Source: an uncultured Clostridia bacterium (GTDB taxonomy: Bacteria > Bacillota > Clostridia > Christensenellales > Borkfalkiaceae). From it: a DNA stretch of 45,764 nt. Made by a program: the position numbers and the translations under genes. The notes beneath the pieces are model-generated. The model ran no database searches and had not been told where the DNA came from. It saw only the letters and a list, made by a program, of their open reading frames with translations. How positions within the stretch are numbered: position 1 is the stretch's first letter; the number at the start of each line of letters is the position of its first letter. The stretch is from contig CANRKK010000015.1 in the NCBI GenBank assembly GCA_947631195.1, forward strand, positions 1 through 45,764, given 5' to 3'. Below are positions 6,377 to 14,191 of this stretch, piece by piece.

Positions 6377-6966
6377 ATGCAAAGCGCGAGATACATTTTG
6401 AGGGCGGCAAGTTGTCCCTTTTTGATAAAAGACACGGAAAATGGTTGGATTTTTACAACAATTTTTCTACGGCAGAATGTAGTATCTGCGGGAATTGTTT
6501 TGAGACCACGATTGACGGAGAAATAAGCCGTGTATTGTTTGAGGGATTCAAACAGGCATATAAATTTTGTCCTAACTGCGGGGCAAAAATGGACGAACAG
6601 GAAACAAAAATAGGCGAGACACATTTTGAGAGCGAGGGATTATCACTTAACGATTTCGCGAAAGCGGTACACGAAAACGCCGTAGCGCACGGGTGGTGGA
6701 AAACGGAGAGGACGTTTTATGAAATCATTGCACTGTGTCATTCGGAGTTGTCGGAGACTCTGGAGGAATACCGCAAAGGCAAACAGCCCACAGAAACATA
6801 TTACAACGACGAAAAGCCCGAAGGGATACCGTTCGAGCTTGCGGACTGCATAATTCGTATTCTCGATTATTGCGCCAAGGCGGGTATAGATATCGAGACG
6901 GCAATACTTGAAAAACACGAGTACAACAAGCGCAGACCGTACAAGCACGGCGGGAAAATATGCTGA
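6377..6966 (+). CDS. MazG-like pyrophosphohydrolase with N-terminal zinc ribbon; start and body in different frames
   Basis: The body (about 6386-6966) encodes a zinc ribbon (CSICGNC...CPNCGAKM) followed by a MazG-like domain: WKTERTFYEIIALCHSELSETLEEY, then FELADCIIRILDYCAKAGIDIETAI. MazG enzymes hydrolyse nucleoside triphosphates, often to alter host nucleotide or alarmone pools during infection. The obvious start, ATG at 6377 after GGAGGTGAGC, lies in another frame. Adding one A to the CAAAG near 6380 would give MQKREIHFEGGKLSLFDK and restore the frame. Otherwise a TTG near 6409 would have to serve as start. A longer frame from 6241 overlaps the zinc-ribbon gene and is unlikely. Confidence 0.7.
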
Positions 6967-6978
6967 GGGGGCGTGAAA

Positions 6979-7038
6979 ATGACTAATGCCGAGCGGGCTA
7001 AAAAAGCGCGCGAATTGAGATACAAGTGGATTGAGTGA
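6979..7038 (+). CDS. 19-residue peptide or remnant
   Basis: GGGGGCGTGAAA precedes an ATG, and the frame reads MTNAERAKKARELRYKWIE then stops. MTNAER is similar to the openings of the CxxC proteins that follow, so this may be a truncated paralogue rather than a functional peptide. Confidence 0.3.
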   Translation: MTNAERAKKARELRYKWIE

Positions 7039-7052
7039 GAGGAAGTGTTATT

Positions 7053-7289
7053 GTGGGTGATAAAACAAATGCGGACGTTATTCGGCAAATGGACAACAAT
7101 CAGCTTGCGGAATTTCTTCGGAGTTTTGAGCTTGGTGATGTGGATTATGCAGTTACTTTTTGCGACCTTTGCCGGAAAGACGGGAACACATTAAATCTTG
7201 ACTGCGACGGCTGCTTGAAACACTGGCTTGATAATCCCGCCGAAGATGTTTTCGGGTTGCTTTATAACTCTTACAAAAACGGGAGGTAA
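7053..7289 (+). CDS. Small CxxC phage protein, array member 1
   Basis: With the GTG at 7053 (AGAGGA ten bases upstream) the product is 78 residues. It opens with TNADVIRQMDNNQLAEFL, a widespread opening in Clostridial phage CxxC proteins, and carries CDLCRK...CDGCLKHWLDNPAEDVFG, a likely zinc-binding pair. The 'CxxCLKHWL' ending resembles the three genes downstream. An upstream in-frame GTG at 7035 is possible. Function is unknown. Confidence 0.6.
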   Translation: MGDKTNADVIRQMDNNQLAEFLRSFELGDVDYAVTFCDLCRKDGNTLNLDCDGCLKHWLDNPAEDVFGLLYNSYKNGR

Positions 7290-7293
7290 AATA

Positions 7294-7569
7294 ATGACAA
7301 ACCTTGAGAAAATCAAAAAGCAACGCATAGCGGAAGAAATCGAGTATTCCAAAAAAAGAGTCGCGGAAATAAGAAGTTATACGGCTAGTTTCATCGCAAT
7401 GTGCTGGGGCTATCATATTAAATGCGAGAGGTGTCTTCTTAAAAGCAATTGCGAATTCAGCGCGAGCGAATATCAAAATCCTCAAAAGTTTTGGGAAAGA
7501 CACGAGGGGTGCACAAAAATCATTGAAAAGTGGCTCGAAAGCGAGGCTGAAGAAGATGACGAACTTTGA
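7294..7569 (+). CDS. Small CxxC phage protein, array member 2
   Basis: GGGAGGTAAA precedes the ATG at 7294. The 91-residue product has a helical start (MTNLEKIKKQRIAEEIEYSKKRV), a C-x2-C...C cluster (CERCLLKSNC) and the ending HEGCTKIIEKWLESEAEEDDEL. The acidic WLESEA tail is repeated in the next two proteins. Its last codons contain the start of the next gene. Confidence 0.65.
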   Translation: MTNLEKIKKQRIAEEIEYSKKRVAEIRSYTASFIAMCWGYHIKCERCLLKSNCEFSASEYQNPQKFWERHEGCTKIIEKWLESEAEEDDEL

Positions 7570-7759
7570 GAAAATCATAAACAAACTCTCAAAGCTGACG
7601 CCGGAGCAATTTGCAATAATAATAAGAAAGGGCTGGAGATGCGATGAATGCCCTGCTCGGATTATGTGCATGGAAGATTTTTATAAGTATGAATATAGGG
7701 ATTGCTTGGGGGCGCACGAAAGATGGCTCGAAAGCGAGGCGGACGAAGATGAAAGTTGA
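7556..7759 (+). CDS. Small CxxC phage protein, array member 3
   Basis: The ATG at 7556 lies inside the 3' end of the preceding gene. The 67-residue product has CDECPARIMCMEDF and ends HERWLESEADEDES. It is a clear paralogue of the preceding protein by layout and tail. Translation must be coupled because no independent leader exists. Confidence 0.65.
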   Translation: MTNFEKIINKLSKLTPEQFAIIIRKGWRCDECPARIMCMEDFYKYEYRDCLGAHERWLESEADEDES

Positions 7760-7982
7760 CGACATAATAATGATGCTCTGTGTGTACTGCCTCTGCAGCA
7801 AGGATATTAAAAAGGTGCATTACAGAATTCCACACCTTGAGGTTGCTGATACATACGACTTGAATGAGTATTGCGTTAGGAAGTCGGAAAGCCTTGTCGA
7901 GCCTAAGTGCTTTTCGCTTGCTGACAGCAACACCATAATGCTCCTGCGAGAAGATGAAAGCGAGGCGGACGAAAATGATTGA
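7749..7982 (+). CDS. Small cysteine-containing phage protein, array member 4
   Basis: It starts at the ATG at 7749 within the preceding ESEADEDES-coding end. The 77-residue product is MKVDDIIMMLCVYCLCSKDIKK... and ends LREDESEADEND. The amino-terminal cysteines (CVYCLC) differ from its neighbours, but the acidic tail is shared, again overlapping the next start. Confidence 0.55.
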   Translation: MKVDDIIMMLCVYCLCSKDIKKVHYRIPHLEVADTYDLNEYCVRKSESLVEPKCFSLADSNTIMLLREDESEADEND

Positions 7983-8217
7983 TACAGAACCACCATGTGA
8001 ACGTTGCGCTTATAACGACGTCTGTCCATATAATGGTAAACGAGTTCCACTTGAAGTGTGTTTGAACGCGCTCAAAATTCTTTTATTTTTTTATCCGCCC
8101 GAACCATTAACAAGTTTGACAAAAAAAGTTTATACGATACGTTCGCAAACCGACAAAACAAATATGACGGGCAATAGAGAATATCGGCGCAAATTGACAA
8201 AACAGAAAGGACGGTGA
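7975..8217 (+). CDS. Small CxxC phage protein, array member 5
   Basis: The ATG at 7975 overlaps the preceding gene. The product of 80 residues has CERCAYNDVCPYNGKRVPLEVC, a four-cysteine cluster, then a basic C-terminus (NREYRRKLTKQKGR) in place of the acidic tail of its neighbours. It is the last member of the overlapping array. Confidence 0.55.
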   Translation: MIDTEPPCERCAYNDVCPYNGKRVPLEVCLNALKILLFFYPPEPLTSLTKKVYTIRSQTDKTNMTGNREYRRKLTKQKGR

Positions 8218-8222
8218 CAGCA

Positions 8223-8468
8223 ATGGATAGACTGACATCAAAAGACCCCGTTTCCGGGGCGAATATGATTGCGGTTAGCGAGGAGTGGGTTGTATCGACT
8301 TGCGGGGATAGGCTTAAGCTGGACGGCTGCATCGCGGACAGGCTTGCCGCATACGAGGACACGGGATTAAGTCCCGAAGAAATCACCGCGCTTATCGCAG
8401 ACAACGTGCGGCTGCACGAGCTTGTGGACGTATTTGAGAAAATTTTAGGAGGTAAAAATGTTCAATAA
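8223..8468 (+). CDS. Phage protein of the 'DRLTS...RLAAYEDTGLSPEEI' type
   Basis: The ATG at 8223 follows AAAGGACGGTGA. The 81-residue product begins MDRLTSKDPVSG and includes IADRLAAYEDTGLSPEEITALIADNVRLHELV, a pattern very common in Clostridial and Bacillus phage early genes. The role is unknown. It overlaps ssb by 11 bases, so co-translation with SSB is expected. Confidence 0.65.
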   Translation: MDRLTSKDPVSGANMIAVSEEWVVSTCGDRLKLDGCIADRLAAYEDTGLSPEEITALIADNVRLHELVDVFEKILGGKNVQ

Positions 8469-8940
8469 AATCATTCTTATGGGTCGCATCGCTAACGATC
8501 TCGAACTCAAAACTACCCCGCAGGGGCTTTCGGTCTGCTTGTTTCGGATCGCGGTAGAACGATCGTATCAAAAAACTGGTGAGGAGCGCAAAGCGGATTT
8601 TTTCAATGTCGTCGCGTGGCGGCAGACAGCGGAGTTTGTCACGAGATATTTTGCCAAAGGCAGAATGATTCTCGTCGAGGGCGAACTCCAGACGCGGCAG
8701 TACACCGACAAAAACGGCAATCCCGCAACGTGGTATGAAATTGTTGCAGGGTCGGTATCTTTCACGGGAGAACGCACCGAGCGGAAAGATTATCAGCAAC
8801 CGCCGCCCGGCTATCCCGAACCGCCTGCGCGGTTTGCAAATTCGTCCGCACAAGCCGCGCCGACAAATGCAGAAAGCTCCTCGGCGTTCGATACGGCAGA
8901 CGCGTTCGCAAATGCGGACGACGACGGATATCCGTTCTAA
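8458..8940 (+). CDS. ssb: Single-stranded DNA-binding protein
   Basis: The 160-residue product has the SSB OB-fold: MFNKIILMGRIANDLELKTTPQGLSVCLFRIAVER, then ADFFNVVAWRQTAEFVTRYFAKGRMILVEGELQTRQYTDKNG. A flexible Pro/Ala-rich linker follows, with an acidic tip ending DDDGYPF, used for recruiting replication partners. AGGAGG precedes the ATG. It coats single-stranded DNA, which fits a replication scheme using the HUH Rep encoded just downstream. Confidence 0.95.
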   Translation: MFNKIILMGRIANDLELKTTPQGLSVCLFRIAVERSYQKTGEERKADFFNVVAWRQTAEFVTRYFAKGRMILVEGELQTRQYTDKNGNPATWYEIVAGSVSFTGERTERKDYQQPPPGYPEPPARFANSSAQAAPTNAESSSAFDTADAFANADDDGYPF

Positions 8941-8955
8941 AAAGGAGGTGATTTT

Positions 8956-9450
8956 ATGTACATCATAAACAAATGGGTTATTCGCGACTGGCAGGGAAAA
9001 TATTTTGTAAAGACAGACGGCGAGCAGTTGATAACCGCCGAGCTCAACAGCAATACCCGCTTGTACGACTCCAAACGAGCGGCAGAATGTGCGATGCAAA
9101 GGATAAGGGAAATATGCGGCGAGGTTGCTGCTGACTCCCGCCTTGTGCCCGAATACATAGAAAGCAAAACCGTACCCGACGCAGAGCCTCACGATTCCCC
9201 GCCGATCATCAACGACACGCGCGGCTGGAGTGCGGTGGACAGCTTTGGCAATAAAGTCCACTATCTGCGGCGAGAAACCCCGCAAAACGCAAATACGAGC
9301 GGCTCACCGCGCTTTGAATACGCGGTCTGCTGTATTGATGGAAAACTTCGCGGTTTCGGCTTGGACGAGCTGTCGGCTTGGGAATGGTACAGCGACTACC
9401 GCAAGACAGTCGGCTTAAACAGGATAAAATCAAGGAGCGGTGATGTATGA
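8956..9450 (+). CDS. Hypothetical early protein, 164 residues
   Basis: AAAGGAGGTGATTTT precedes the ATG. The N-terminal part (about 1-60, with SNTRLYDSKRAAECAMQRI) and C-terminal part (about 105-155, RFEYAVCCIDGKLRGFGLDELSAWEWYSDYRKTVG) look like separate small domains. I do not recognise either. It lies between ssb and a small cysteine-rich gene and overlaps the latter. Confidence 0.6.
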   Translation: MYIINKWVIRDWQGKYFVKTDGEQLITAELNSNTRLYDSKRAAECAMQRIREICGEVAADSRLVPEYIESKTVPDAEPHDSPPIINDTRGWSAVDSFGNKVHYLRRETPQNANTSGSPRFEYAVCCIDGKLRGFGLDELSAWEWYSDYRKTVGLNRIKSRSGDV

Positions 9451-9629
9451 ATTGTCCACTTTGCGGACGGGAGTCCAACAACTGGGTTTACTGTCCGGAA
9501 CAAAAAATGACGATATGCGATAAGCATTGCCGCGACTGTCTGTATTTTTCGGGGTATACGACATCAGTAACGCGTTGCTATTTCCGCGAGCGCGCGATCA
9601 AGTTTGCTCCGAACGCAAAATCAAAATAA
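9447..9629 (+). CDS. Cysteine-rich small protein
   Basis: The 60-residue product begins MNCPLCGRESNNWVYCPEQ and continues CDKHCRDCLYFSG. Seven or more cysteines plus a histidine suggest a zinc-binding fold with two sites. It overlaps the previous stop (ATGA) and is the last gene before the origin region. Confidence 0.6.
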   Translation: MNCPLCGRESNNWVYCPEQKMTICDKHCRDCLYFSGYTTSVTRCYFRERAIKFAPNAKSK

Positions 9630-9654
9630 AAAAATCCCCGCCAAAGCGGCGGGG
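9626..9654 (-). terminator. Minus-strand intrinsic terminator in the origin region
   Basis: CCCCGCC (9636-9642) pairs with GGCGGGG (9648-9654). The T-tract is present only on the minus strand, as seven T. No leftward gene is seen here, so it suggests a leftward RNA from within 9660-9945, or it simply protects the upstream genes. Confidence 0.55.
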
Positions 9655-9945
9655 CGGGAAAATGAAAAAGTGATTTTTGCAATCGATTGCAAATTTCAAA
9701 GCCTATAAATATTATATCATTTTCCCGCGGGTTTGTCAATAGGAAATTTCAAAAAATCGGCGGTGCATCGCCGTTTGGAAGCTTGTAATGAGTATTAACT
9801 TCTCGACCACTTCCGAATGATTAAGTCAATAAAAAATTTTTATTTGTCAGTCATTCGGGGGGCGCGGGGGGCTTACCCCCCGCCAAGTGAACAAGCAGCC
9901 GTTTTGATTTTCCTTGTCAGATCAAACAAGGGGAGATGATAAAAT
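9630..9945 (+). other. Non-coding candidate replication origin upstream of rep
   Basis: This 316-bp gap has no credible gene and is dense in symmetry. An 11-bp inverted repeat (9655-9665 / 9717-9727) encloses a perfect palindrome (9676-9693). CGGCG-CGCCG lies at about 9763-9778. CCGAATGA (9813-9820) and TCATTCGG (9851-9858) flank a very A/T-rich core. GCGGGGGG (9864-9871) and CCCCCCGC (9876-9883) form a stem with the loop CTTA. Cruciforms plus an AT-rich core next to an HUH Rep gene fit a rolling-circle double-strand origin. The nick site is not proven; the CTTA loop is the best candidate. Confidence 0.55.
9675..9694. repeat. Dispersed palindrome, site D (origin region)
   Basis: TTTTGCAATCGATTGCAAAT contains the perfect 18-bp dyad TTTGCAATCGATTGCAAA, the best copy of the six-site family. 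It lies at the centre of the larger 9655-9727 inverted repeat. Confidence 0.65.
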
Positions 9946-10770
9946 TTGAACAAGCACACCTTTATTCGGGAAAAGTCGCTTGAAAGATACAACTGCAAAT
10001 ACAAAGAGGTTGAATGGTATGAGTATTCCGAAGAGGAGCAGCAAGCTGTAAGGCAGTTGCGACAAACAAGAACACGAGCCTCTCCGCCGAAGATAAAAAA
10101 ACTCAACGATGAGCGTTCCCGAAAGTACTTCCGCTGGCTCTTGCAGAACAATTTCAGTGGGAACGATTATCACGTCACGTTGACTTTTCAACGCGAGCCC
10201 ACCAAAGAGCAGGCGAAAAAAGAGTTTGTGAACTACATCAAACGCTTACGTCGATTGTACGACAAGGCGGGTGTTGAGTTTAAATACATCTACGTCTGCG
10301 AGGGCAAGAAAAGCAGAGCAAGGCTGCACTATCACATTGTGATGAGCGGCGGAGTGCCTCGTGACGATATCGAGAAGAAGTGGACGTGCGGTTTTGCGAA
10401 CGCTGACCGATTGCAGATTGACAAGCAGGACGGGCTGTCGGCTCTTTCCCGATACCTCACCAAAAGCAAGGCTTATGCCGACAAAAACGAGCGTGCGTGG
10501 AACTGCTCGGCGAACCTCAAACGCCCGGACGAGGTGACGGACGACAACAGCGTTTCCCGAAAGCGAATGCGAAAGGTGCAGGACGCGAAACGCAACGACG
10601 AAGTTAAGCGAGTTATCGAGCGGATCTACATAGGCTGGCGAGTGATTGATTACGACGTCGGCATAAATCCCGTGACGGGCAGGGATTACGCTCGATTTAA
10701 GCTCCTGCGAAAACCAAATTATAAACGGTTTATGTCGCTGTACAAGGCGATAAAAAAGAAAGGTGGTTAA
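9946..10770 (+). CDS. rep: HUH-type replication initiator (Rep)
   Basis: The 274-residue product carries the three rolling-circle Rep motifs in order: YHVTLTF (75-81), the metal-binding HUH motif LHYHIV (H128, H130) and a catalytic-tyrosine motif SRYLTK (Y170, K173). These enzymes nick one strand at a hairpin origin and stay bound through the tyrosine. The start is a TTG at 9946 after GGGGAGATGATAAAAT. No ATG is available in frame nearby. It is far shorter than P2 gpA and closer in size to plasmid or microvirus Reps. Its origin is probably in the symmetric region immediately upstream. Confidence 0.85.
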   Translation: MNKHTFIREKSLERYNCKYKEVEWYEYSEEEQQAVRQLRQTRTRASPPKIKKLNDERSRKYFRWLLQNNFSGNDYHVTLTFQREPTKEQAKKEFVNYIKRLRRLYDKAGVEFKYIYVCEGKKSRARLHYHIVMSGGVPRDDIEKKWTCGFANADRLQIDKQDGLSALSRYLTKSKAYADKNERAWNCSANLKRPDEVTDDNSVSRKRMRKVQDAKRNDEVKRVIERIYIGWRVIDYDVGINPVTGRDYARFKLLRKPNYKRFMSLYKAIKKKGG

Positions 10771-10772
10771 TT

Positions 10773-11141
10773 ATGGGATATTATGAACAGGCGATAGAAA
10801 AGTTAAACCTCGTTGAGGCTGACAAGCTGAAAGACTTGAAAGCAAAAGCGGTTTGCGACAGCGTGAGAGACGCACTGAAAATGTTTTGTGAGCAAAACGA
10901 CGAATTTGCACAATCCGTTGTGCAGGGGGGAGATTTTGAGAAATGTTTGTCAAGCGCGTTGCGCGACGTCGGTAACTCAATCCCCGATCCCGTTCTTTTC
11001 GAGAGAGCGGCGGACTTCTATTTTCATGGCGCGAAAATAGTGCTTGAGATGAAAATAAACTTCGGCGACGGCGGGTTCTCCGACAATGCGGGCAAGAAGG
11101 ATGAAACCAGCCTTTCGCTTGACAGCTTATTCGACTTTTAA
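10773..11141 (+). CDS. PcfK-like protein
   Basis: The 122-residue product (MGYYEQAIEKLNLVEADKL...NDEFAQSVVQ...VGNSIPDPVLFERAADFYFHGAKIVLEMKI...LSLDSLFDF) matches the remembered PcfK-like family of Clostridial phages and conjugative elements: an acidic helical protein with an 'FYFPGAKV' core and an LSLDSLFDF-type end. It is paired with a PcfJ-like gene directly downstream, as is usual. pcfJ/pcfK were named on the conjugative plasmid pCF10; their biochemical role is not established. Confidence 0.75.
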   Translation: MGYYEQAIEKLNLVEADKLKDLKAKAVCDSVRDALKMFCEQNDEFAQSVVQGGDFEKCLSSALRDVGNSIPDPVLFERAADFYFHGAKIVLEMKINFGDGGFSDNAGKKDETSLSLDSLFDF

Positions 11142-11155
11142 GGGGGCAGGAGTGT

Positions 11156-12780
11156 ATGAAAAAAGAAGAGGCTGAAAAGTACCTCGACCGCTTTCCCAGG
11201 CTTTCCGCACAGATAAAGCGCGAGGCGGAACAGACGCTTGACCCGTATATCATCTACGACCGAAAGGCGAAAATTGGACGGTGTACGCACTGCGGGAAAG
11301 TCCTCAACTTAAAGCGGAACACGCTCGTAAATCACACGAGAATGACGTGCACGGAATGTAAGTATGAGTGCGAACTTATCGACAGTTTATCGGGGTATCA
11401 CGGCTATAACGTGGAGTGTCGCTCGAATGTGATTGTATATCTTAATAAGCGCGGGAGCGAGGATCTCTATATCCGCTGTTTTACGCTTGAAATGTTTTTC
11501 GGGCGCGGGAAGTTTAAAACAGAGCTCAAGCCCGAAATAAAATACACCGAGTGCAGGCGGTACGTTTTTACGGCTGACGGGTGCGCGGAGTATTTGCCAA
11601 AATACAGCTACAAGCAAGATAAATATGTGTGGTGTATCGCTCAAAGAGTACATAAACCGTATTTCGCGAATTGGTGCTGGTGGGCATACGAGATCAACGC
11701 CTCGGCTATTGCAAAGACGTGGTACAAGTACTGCGCATTGAACGAGTGGCAAAGCAACCGCGACAACGAATACGGGCGACATTACAGCAGTATAGAATAC
11801 CTCAAATTCTACCGCAGGCACACGGGCGCGGAACGCCTTATAAAATGCGGTTTGCGGACGGTCGTCGACGACTGTATGAGAGGGCGGGACAATTGTTCAA
11901 AAATCGACTGGAAACAGACCGAACCTCACAAGATGTTGAGGCTTGACAGAGCAGAGTTTAACTTCGTTCGGAACGACAAACGCAACCGCGATATGGAGTG
12001 CCTCAGAGCGCGGAAAATGTTTCCAGAAACGCCACTCGAAGAAGGACTTAAATACCTAAAAGCGGTTGAATATTGCAACATAGAAAGGATTGTAAAGCTG
12101 ACGCAGAAAACCCCGCTTGCAATCGCAAAATATATCCTCAAAAACAAAATCCTCAATTCCGCCGACTACCGCGATTATATCGACAACTGCAAGCGGCTCG
12201 GCTATGATTTGACAAGCGAGATTATAGCGACGCGCATGACCGAGCGGCAGACGCGGTATTTGCGCTTGGCGACAGCGCAAAGCAGGGTAAATTTTACGAG
12301 CTGTACAAGCGGAGAAAAATGCTCTGCAAGGACTTCGAGGGTTATGCGATTATTCAGCCCGAAACCCCAAACGATATTATTCGCGAGGGCAGAATACAAG
12401 AACATTGTGTTGCGGGATATGCCGGCAGGCATTGCGACGGCGAATTGACGATTATGTTCCTGCGGAAAAAATCCGACCCCGACACTCCGTTCTACACAAT
12501 GGAGATTAGCAACGAATTACAAATCGTGCAATGCCGAGGCTACCGCAACAATCGTGATGAGCCGAAACCGCCCGAAGTTAAGGCAATCGAGCGGGAATAT
12601 GCAGTGTATCTTAAGTCAATCCTGCCCAAGTGGAAAAAGGCAAGTAAAAACCCGCTGCAAGCGGTTGAAAAACAAGAAAGGATAGGTGCTAAAAATGGAA
12701 AATGTAATTGCACAAACAACACAGGAGCGCGCCTCGGCTCTTACGGGGCGCATCAACGCGAACGCGCGTGTCGCGGCTGA
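11156..12780 (+). CDS. PcfJ-like protein, frame broken near 12208-12240
   Basis: The first frame (11156 to about 12235) has a zinc ribbon (CTHCGKVLN...CTECKYEC) and the W/Y-rich middle typical of PcfJ. The conserved C-terminal region lies in the -1 frame from about 12208 (...YSDAHDRAADAVFALGDSAKQ..., then REGRIQEHCVAGYAGRHCDGELTIMFLRKK and PFYTMEISNELQIVQCRGY). Together they make one protein of about 530 residues. The first frame runs on in nonsense to 12448. The second frame reaches 12780 and overlaps the next gene by 86 bases, hinting at a second fault near its end. PcfJ's function is unknown. Confidence 0.7.
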
Positions 12781-13675
12781 AATGCTCGTCTCGATAGGGC
12801 GCGACCTCAAAACAATTCGCGACGAGAAACTCTACACCGCGCTCGGCTGCGCGAATTTTGAGGAATACTGCGATAAGCATACCGAGATAAGACAGCGGCA
12901 GGCGTATAATTTTATTCGCTGTTTCGAGACTTACGGCGTGCCATTGTCATCGCTTTCCGGTATTGGTGTAACTAAATTGACGCTTATGACCGTGCTTGAC
13001 GAGGGTGACCGCGCGGAACTTATTGAGAGCGGCGACGCGGAGAATCTTTCAGTGCGCGAATTGCAAGAAAAAATCGAGGAACTTAAAAACAAGTACGAGC
13101 AGCTCACACTTGACTATGACCAGACAAGCAGCGAAAAGCAGGGCGCGGAAAACGAGGTTGAGGAACTGAAAAAACAGATTGACGCTCTCGCAAAGGCTCT
13201 CAAAGACGAGCAAGACAAGAACAAGGAGCTCGAAAGCCGTCCCGTAGAAGTCGCGGTGCAAAAGCCGTCCGCTGAGGAAATCGAGAAGATAAAAGCGGAC
13301 GCGCAAAAGGCAGCGGAAAAGAAACTTGATGCCGCGCAAAAACAGCACGACAAGGAGATAAAGCAACTCCGAGAGGATCTTCAAAAGCAATACGACAATT
13401 CCCGTGTTAGTGCTGTTGATGCAGTACGACGGGAAACAGCCGCGGAAATCGAGCGGCTGAAATCCGAAAATGCCGTTTTGCAATCGAATGCAAGCAAACC
13501 CGCGCCCGACAGCACGAAAGAAAAAGTGAAATTTTACATCAGCGAAATTCAAGCGCGTTTTTCCGCCGTCGTTGAAATAATCAAGTCGGTCGAGGACGAG
13601 GACGAAAAAGCAAAATATAAAGGCGCGCTGAAAGCGGCGGTTGAACGGTTGGGAGGTGCGGCGAGTGAAATCTAA
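12695..13675 (+). CDS. HTH/coiled-coil protein (DUF3102-like)
   Basis: From the ATG at 12695 the product is 326 residues. The N-terminal part (about 15-115: VAAEMLVSIGRDLKTIRDEKLYTALGCANFEEYCDKHTEIRQRQAYNFIRCFETYG) is a DNA-binding-like helical domain resembling DUF3102-type phage proteins. Residues 120-270 form a long charged coiled coil rich in E/K/Q. A small C-terminal helical domain follows. Such proteins are often found near phage or plasmid replication genes, and a replication or partition accessory role is possible but unproven. A variant of the dispersed palindrome (13476-13495) lies inside the gene. Confidence 0.65.
   Translation: MENVIAQTTQERASALTGRINANARVAAEMLVSIGRDLKTIRDEKLYTALGCANFEEYCDKHTEIRQRQAYNFIRCFETYGVPLSSLSGIGVTKLTLMTVLDEGDRAELIESGDAENLSVRELQEKIEELKNKYEQLTLDYDQTSSEKQGAENEVEELKKQIDALAKALKDEQDKNKELESRPVEVAVQKPSAEEIEKIKADAQKAAEKKLDAAQKQHDKEIKQLREDLQKQYDNSRVSAVDAVRRETAAEIERLKSENAVLQSNASKPAPDSTKEKVKFYISEIQARFSAVVEIIKSVEDEDEKAKYKGALKAAVERLGGAASEI
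13476..13495. repeat. Dispersed palindrome, site E (inside the coiled-coil gene)
   Basis: TTTTGCAATCGAATGCAAGC keeps the TTGCA-TGCAA arms and central CG but has mismatches in the outer arm. Being intragenic and weaker, it may be chance. Confidence 0.35.
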
Positions 13676-14006
13676 TAAAATGAAAGCGTGGCTTATCGGG
13701 CGTGACTATCACGAAGGGTGTATCGCTGTGTTTGCGCCCACAAGAGAAAAGGCAAGGCAAATCGCACTTTTAACTGAAGATTTTTCCGATGAGCGTTATA
13801 TTGACCTTCGTTGCTACAGAGAGCCGAGAATTGACAAGTATTACAAGCGCGGCAAGGAGATAATGGACTTCAACGACCCCGCCGACAAGCTGGCACTCGT
13901 AAAGGACGCAGAATTTTACTGTTTGGATTATAACGAGCAGACTTGTGCGAAATGTGATATTAAAAAATACTGTTCTATATGGAATAGAAAGGAGGAAGAA
14001 GAATGA
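13665..14006 (+). CDS. Hypothetical phage protein with C-terminal cysteine cluster
   Basis: The GTG at 13665 follows GGGAGGTGCGG and overlaps the upstream stop. The 113-residue product starts VKSNKMKAWLIGRDYHEGCIAVFAPTREKARQIAL, a pattern found in Clostridial phage proteins that read like short beta-alpha units. It ends with CLDYNEQTCAKCDIKKYCSIWNRKEEEE, a possible zinc site. Function is unknown. Confidence 0.6.
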   Translation: MKSNKMKAWLIGRDYHEGCIAVFAPTREKARQIALLTEDFSDERYIDLRCYREPRIDKYYKRGKEIMDFNDPADKLALVKDAEFYCLDYNEQTCAKCDIKKYCSIWNRKEEEE

Positions 14007-14191
14007 AATACGATACATACACCGAAAAGGAACGCGCACGGCAGCCGTTCGGCGTTACGACCGTAAAAACAATGTACGGAAGCTGCCCTATTTGCACAGC
14101 GCAAATTGAGTGCAGGATTGGACGATCAAAGCACAAAATCACCTATTGCGAGAGCTGCGGACAGAAGATTGTTTGGGAGGTGCGGAAATGA
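14003..14191 (+). CDS. Zinc-ribbon protein, 62 residues
   Basis: AAAGGAGGAAG precedes the ATG at 14003. Two CxxC pairs (CPICTAQIEC and CESCGQKI) with intervening basic residues make a typical zinc ribbon. It overlaps both neighbours by four bases, so it is in a translationally coupled operon. No specific function can be assigned. Confidence 0.65.
   Translation: MKYDTYTEKERARQPFGVTTVKTMYGSCPICTAQIECRIGRSKHKITYCESCGQKIVWEVRK

Noticed and set aside
334-9812. Shared 12-mer TAACTTCTCGAC near 344 and near 9797
   Set aside because: A few dozen 12-base matches are expected by chance in a sequence of this length, and flanking bases do not match.
12448-12780. Separate new gene in the 12319-12780 frame
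   Set aside because: Its content is the conserved C-terminus of PcfJ. It is better read as the continuation of the 11156 gene after a frame fault.
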